From: Cyanobacteria bacterium UBA3803
GTDB lineage: Bacteria; Cyanobacteriota; Vampirovibrionia; Gastranaerophilales; Gastranaerophilaceae
Direction of reading: 5' to 3'
DNA length: 9,280 nucleotides
Assembly: GCA_002369055.1 (NCBI GenBank)
Contig: DFEL01000129.1
Coordinates: 4,454-13,733 of the forward strand
Shown: positions 6,341 to 9,280 of the stretch, piece after piece
How positions within the stretch are numbered: the stretch's first letter is position 1
How the letters are laid out: every line of letters begins with the position of its first letter
The notes under the pieces: generated by a model
The model's input: the letters and a program-made list of their open reading frames with translations, nothing else
What the model was told of the DNA's origin: nothing
Databases searched by the model: none
Translations under genes and position numbers: made by a program

Positions 6341-7021
6341 ATGAAAAATATAGCAGTAATTTTAGCATCAGGCAGCGGAGAGCGTTTTGGTGAGAATATT
6401 CCAAAGCAATTCTTTATATTTAAGGGCAAAACTTTATTAGAGCATTCGTTAGACGCTTTTGAAAAAAATGAATATATTAACGAAATATTTTTAGTAACTA
6501 ATCCTAAATTTAGAGATTTGGCTGAGGAAATTTTGTCTAAAAACAGTTATAAAAAAATCACTAAAGTTTTAAACGGTGGAAAAACAAGAGTTGAAAGTTC
6601 TTATATAGGCACAAAAGAGGCACCAGATAATTCAAATGTTCTAATACATGATGCAGTTAGGGCTTTTGTTACACAAGATATTATTAATCGTAATATTGAG
6701 GCTTTAAATAAGTATCAAGCAGTCGGAACTGCAATTGAAACTGTTGATACGATTATTCAGGTTGATGAAAATAATTGTATAACCAATATCCCTGCAAGAA
6801 GCAGTTTAAAGAGAGTGCAAACACCTCAATCTTTTAGAGCCGAATTAATAAAAAAAGCACATAAAATGGCATTAGAAGAAAATAATCAAAATTTTACGGA
6901 TGACTGCGGGTTGATTTTGCAGTATAAATTAGCACCTATACACATTGTTGAAGGTGATGAAATTAATTTGAAAATAACTCAAAAAAGTGATTTGGAGATT
7001 ATTGAAAATTTATGGAAGTAA
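6341..7021 (+). CDS. IspD/TarI-family cytidylyltransferase
   Basis: 226 residues, the normal length for IspD (2-C-methyl-D-erythritol 4-phosphate cytidylyltransferase, MEP isoprenoid pathway) and close to TarI (ribitol 5-phosphate cytidylyltransferase, surface polymer synthesis). The CTP loop is LASGSGERFG at 8-17 with PKQF at 21-24, then GGKTR..S at 79-86, HDAVRAF at 103-109, VDTI at 135-138, IP.R at 150-153, QTPQSF at 160-165, TDDCG, and EGDEINLKIT near the end. The family is certain; the substrate is not. HDAVR (IspD usually has HDAAR) and IP.R...QTPQSF lean towards TarI, and so does the glycosyltransferase neighbourhood. TDD and NLKIT are common in IspD, and no tarJ is seen. The start follows AGGTGAT at 6332-6338. 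It overlaps the next gene by 10 nt. Confidence 0.9.
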   Translation: MKNIAVILASGSGERFGENIPKQFFIFKGKTLLEHSLDAFEKNEYINEIFLVTNPKFRDLAEEILSKNSYKKITKVLNGGKTRVESSYIGTKEAPDNSNVLIHDAVRAFVTQDIINRNIEALNKYQAVGTAIETVDTIIQVDENNCITNIPARSSLKRVQTPQSFRAELIKKAHKMALEENNQNFTDDCGLILQYKLAPIHIVEGDEINLKITQKSDLEIIENLWK

Positions 7022-7977
7022 AAGTTTCTGTTGTTATACCTGTATATAATGCTGAAAAGTATCTTGTACAATGTCTTGAGAGTGTAAAAAATCAAACTTT
7101 AAAAGATATTCAGATTATTTGTGTAAATGACGGCTCAACGGATAAAAGTTTAGATATTATTAATGAATATGCTCAAAATGACAGCAGATTTGTTGTGATT
7201 AATCAAAAAAACTGCGGATGCGGAAAGGCTTACAATGTCGGAATGGCAAAGGCGGATGGTGAATTTATCGGCTTTGTTGAGCCTGATGATTATATTTCTG
7301 ATGATATGTATGAAACGCTTTATAAGGTGGCAAAATTAAATGATATAGACTTTGTTAAATCTGATTTTGCGGAATTTAACTCGCAAGGCGAAACTAATTA
7401 CAGAGCCTTAACTTATTCAAAAGAGTATTATAACAAAGTTATAAATCCAAAAGATGACTTAAATGTATTTAATTTTGCTATGAATACTTGGACAGGGCTT
7501 TATAAAAGAGAGTTTCTTGAAAAAAACGATATAAACTATCATGAAACAGCAGGTGCAAGTTTTCAGGATAACGGATTTTGGTTTAAGACTTTTTGTTTTG
7601 CCGATAAAGTTTATTTTTTGGATAAAGCTTTTTACAATTACAGGATTGATAACCCTAATTCATCCGTAAATGACCCGAATAAAGTTTTTTGTATGAAAAT
7701 TGAATATGATTTGATATATTCATTTTTAAACAAAAACAGAAAATTAAAAGAAAAATTCAAGTATATTTATCAGTTAAGACGATTTAAAAATTACAAATTT
7801 TCGTATAAACGTATTGCCCAAAAATATAAGTTGTCATTTTTAAGAGTTTTTGCCAATGATTTGAAAGAAGCGGAAAGACGACAAGAAATTGATAAAAGCT
7901 TATTCAGAAAAGACGAATTAAGAGAAATGTTTTTAATAAAACATTTTCCGCTGTTGTATTTCATTTTTTTCAAGTGA
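7012..7977 (+). CDS. Glycosyltransferase family 2
   Basis: 321 residues. A GT-A fold enzyme that transfers a sugar from a nucleotide-sugar to a growing glycan, probably at the inner face of the cytoplasmic membrane. It starts almost directly with SVVIPVYN (6-13), followed by SV..QT, VNDGSTD (38-44), a metal and nucleotide site EPDD at 90-93, and a FQDNGFWF acceptor-site motif near 183-190, a form seen in bacterial lipopolysaccharide and capsule-type transferases. The C-terminal third is rich in Lys, Arg, Tyr and Phe, with no clear transmembrane helix, which fits peripheral membrane binding. NCGCGKAYN at 67-75 is an unusual version of the common N.G...ARN motif. The start overlaps the cytidylyltransferase end; GGAGAT at 6994-6999 is 12 nt upstream, so coupling is likely. 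The sugar cannot be predicted. Confidence 0.93.
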   Translation: MEVKVSVVIPVYNAEKYLVQCLESVKNQTLKDIQIICVNDGSTDKSLDIINEYAQNDSRFVVINQKNCGCGKAYNVGMAKADGEFIGFVEPDDYISDDMYETLYKVAKLNDIDFVKSDFAEFNSQGETNYRALTYSKEYYNKVINPKDDLNVFNFAMNTWTGLYKREFLEKNDINYHETAGASFQDNGFWFKTFCFADKVYFLDKAFYNYRIDNPNSSVNDPNKVFCMKIEYDLIYSFLNKNRKLKEKFKYIYQLRRFKNYKFSYKRIAQKYKLSFLRVFANDLKEAERRQEIDKSLFRKDELREMFLIKHFPLLYFIFFK

Positions 7978-7987
7978 TTTAATATAT

Positions 7988-8016
7988 TTGACTAATCTGT
8001 TGATTTGTATGACAAT
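7988..8016 (+). promoter_or_regulatory. Candidate sigma-70 promoter before the Rossmann-pair gene
   Basis: TTGACT at 7988-7993 (5 of 6 to consensus), a 17-nt spacer, then GACAAT at 8011-8016 (4 of 6). It sits in the only sizeable gap of the plus-strand cluster (66 nt) and would start transcription about 20 nt before the ATG at 8044. The gene may also be reached by read-through, since no terminator is visible in the gap. Confidence 0.4.
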
Positions 8017-8043
8017 AAACGTAGGGAAAGTTAAGGAGAAATT

Positions 8044-8868
8044 ATGTTAAGCAAATATTTTGAAATAAAAACAAAATCAAAAAAATTTGATGATGATTTA
8101 CTATGGTCAATGGGCGAAATAAAAGGCAAAAAGGTTCTGTTGTACGGTGCAGGAGAAGCGTTTGTTGAATTAAACAAAAGATATAATTTCACAGAAGTTT
8201 TGAATATTGTTGCTATTGCTGATAAAAAATTTGAGGTTGAAGAATGTGGATGTTGCTGCTGTGGACACGAACATAAACACGAACATAAAGAAAAAAAAGA
8301 ACAATATTTTGAAGGTATTAGAGCAATAGCACCCGAAGAAATTTTAAACGAAGACTACGAAGTTCTTTTAATTACAAACGAAAATCCAAATCCGATTTTA
8401 CGTTATGTTTTTAAAGATTTAAACATAAAAGATAAAGATGTAAGAACCGTATTTAACCAAGAAATACCTGATGAACAACCTAGCTTATTGTATTTGTATG
8501 AATACAAATTCGAAAAAACTTTACCAAAACTTGTAAAAAAATTAGAGGGTAAATCTGTTGTAATATATGGTGCAGGAGTATTTTTCGAGGCTATCAAAAA
8601 ATATTTTGACCTGTCAGGTTTAAATATAATTGGTATTTCAGACAGAAAATTTGAAGACCACGAAGAAAACGAAGAATTTTTGGGATATAAAGTTTATGCT
8701 CCGGGTGAAATAAAATATTTAAATCCTGATTATGTGCTTGTTGCAACAAAATATTATATCAATATAATTGAAGATTTGTACTATAACACTTTACACGGAA
8801 CAAAAATTAAAATAAAACCATTAATGAAAAAGCCATTCTGGACTTTGTTCAAAGAAATATGGGGATAG
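8044..8868 (+). CDS. Tandem Rossmann-like protein with Cys/His-rich insert, function unknown
   Basis: 274 residues with no named family recognised. It holds two copies of one unit. Copy 1 has GK.VLLYGAGEAF at 28-40, NIVAIADKKFE at 54-64, I.AIAPEEI at 92-100 and Y.VLLIT at 105-111. Copy 2 has GKSVVIYGAGVFF at 169-181, NIIGISDRKFE at 194-204, Y.VYAPGEI at 215-223 and Y.LVAT at 230-235. The GAG loop, the Asp after the second strand and the later VLL/VLV strand resemble the nucleotide-binding cores seen beside sugar-modifying enzymes. Copy 1 carries an insert at 68-81 with five Cys and four His (CGCCCCGHEHKHEH) that copy 2 lacks, which looks metal-binding. AAGGAG at 8033-8038 sets the start. Between two glycosyltransferases, a role in surface-glycan or sugar modification is plausible but unproven. 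Confidence 0.8.
   Translation: MLSKYFEIKTKSKKFDDDLLWSMGEIKGKKVLLYGAGEAFVELNKRYNFTEVLNIVAIADKKFEVEECGCCCCGHEHKHEHKEKKEQYFEGIRAIAPEEILNEDYEVLLITNENPNPILRYVFKDLNIKDKDVRTVFNQEIPDEQPSLLYLYEYKFEKTLPKLVKKLEGKSVVIYGAGVFFEAIKKYFDLSGLNIIGISDRKFEDHEENEEFLGYKVYAPGEIKYLNPDYVLVATKYYINIIEDLYYNTLHGTKIKIKPLMKKPFWTLFKEIWG
8266..8289 (+). repeat. Perfect 12-bp tandem repeat in the His-rich insert
   Basis: CACGAACATAAA occurs twice in a row with no mismatch, coding HEHK twice (residues 75-82). Because the unit is a multiple of three, gain or loss of copies would lengthen or shorten the His cluster without a frameshift. Confidence 0.85.
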
Positions 8869-8879
8869 TATAACAAAAA

Positions 8880-9280
8880 ATGTTAAAACCGACATTTGAA
8901 AAAAATAATATTCCTGTTATTTTTGCATCTGACAATAAGTATATGAAATATTTTCTTGTTGCATTAAAATCGTTGATTTGTAATACATCAAAGAATTACA
9001 ACTACGATATATACGTGCTTGATGAGGATATATCTGATAAATATAAACAAATGGCTTATTCAATGCAAACGGATAATGTCAAAATTTCTTTTGTGGATAT
9101 AAAACCGAGTCTTGAAAATATTGACAGAAGTATATTTTTTACAATCGGTCGTTTTGCTCTTTCTACATATTACAGAATGTTTATACCAAGACTTTTTAAA
9201 AATTTCAAAAGAGTTTTATTTATAGATTGTGATACGGTTATATTGGATGATGTTGCGAAATTATATCAAAGCGATTTGGA
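8880..9280 (+). CDS. Glycosyltransferase family 8, N-terminal part (cut by window end)
   Basis: 133 complete codons, open at the window end. It resembles the LgtC/GspA-like retaining transferases of family 8, which add galactose or glucose from a UDP-sugar to lipopolysaccharide or protein-linked glycans. Visible are an initial beta strand ending in Asp18 (VIFASDN), the A.KS helix at 28-31, YDIYVLD at 42-48, V.ISFVDI at 67-74, the family's R...STYYR..IP at 91-103, and the metal-binding DCDT at 116-119 followed by LDDV. The start is the first ATG, 11 nt after the previous stop. The only upstream purine-rich site is GGGGA at 8861-8865, 14 nt away, so translation is probably coupled. About half or less of a normal-length enzyme is present. 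Confidence 0.88.
   Translation, partial: MLKPTFEKNNIPVIFASDNKYMKYFLVALKSLICNTSKNYNYDIYVLDEDISDKYKQMAYSMQTDNVKISFVDIKPSLENIDRSIFFTIGRFALSTYYRMFIPRLFKNFKRVLFIDCDTVILDDVAKLYQSDL

Noticed and set aside
7978..8043. Possible terminator between the family 2 transferase and the next gene
   Set aside because: No stem with a following T-run could be found; only a promoter-like pair and a ribosome site are visible.
8880..9280. Frameshifted or broken gene at the end of the window
   Set aside because: The reading frame is open throughout with family 8 motifs in order; it is simply cut by the window edge.

Overview
The window is strongly AT-rich bacterial DNA with compact, well-spaced genes and clear AGGAGG-type ribosome binding sites. 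An S-layer-homology (SLH) surface protein, a PurA that reads closest to cyanobacterial ones, and anaerobic-type flavin electron-transfer proteins together suggest a non-photosynthetic relative of Cyanobacteria (Gastranaerophilales/Melainabacteria-like, gut-type anaerobe). This placement is an inference from protein flavour and base composition, not from a marker search; another AT-rich anaerobe with SLH proteins is possible.

Layout. Positions 47-6252 are coded on the minus strand and 6341 to the end on the plus strand, diverging from a short promoter region at 6253-6340. The minus half holds two transcription units. The first is a five-gene operon read from 6252 down to 2181: an NfnA/SudB-type flavin and [2Fe-2S] reductase subunit, a 60-residue four-cysteine protein, etfB, etfA and purA. 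Gaps are 2-8 nt, with one 8-nt overlap, and the operon ends at a perfect 18-bp hairpin (2118-2157). The second is a monocistronic-looking gene (47-1975) for an exported, cysteine-rich protein with three SLH repeats.

The plus half looks like a cell-surface glycan locus: an IspD/TarI-family cytidylyltransferase overlapping a family 2 glycosyltransferase by 10 nt, then (after a 66-nt gap with a candidate promoter) a protein made of two tandem Rossmann-like units with a striking Cys/His-rich insert, then the start of a family 8 glycosyltransferase cut by the window end.

How it may work together. The redox operon combines an NAD(P)H/ferredoxin-type reductase subunit with an electron-transfer flavoprotein whose beta subunit carries the DGDTAQ-type motif seen in electron-bifurcating ETFs. 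Neither usual partner (NfnB, or an acyl-CoA dehydrogenase) is next to it. An undescribed small Cys protein sits exactly between the two modules, and this is the best candidate for something new here. No tRNA, rRNA, CRISPR array, insertion sequence or phage gene was seen, and no gene-free stretch exceeds 300 bases.
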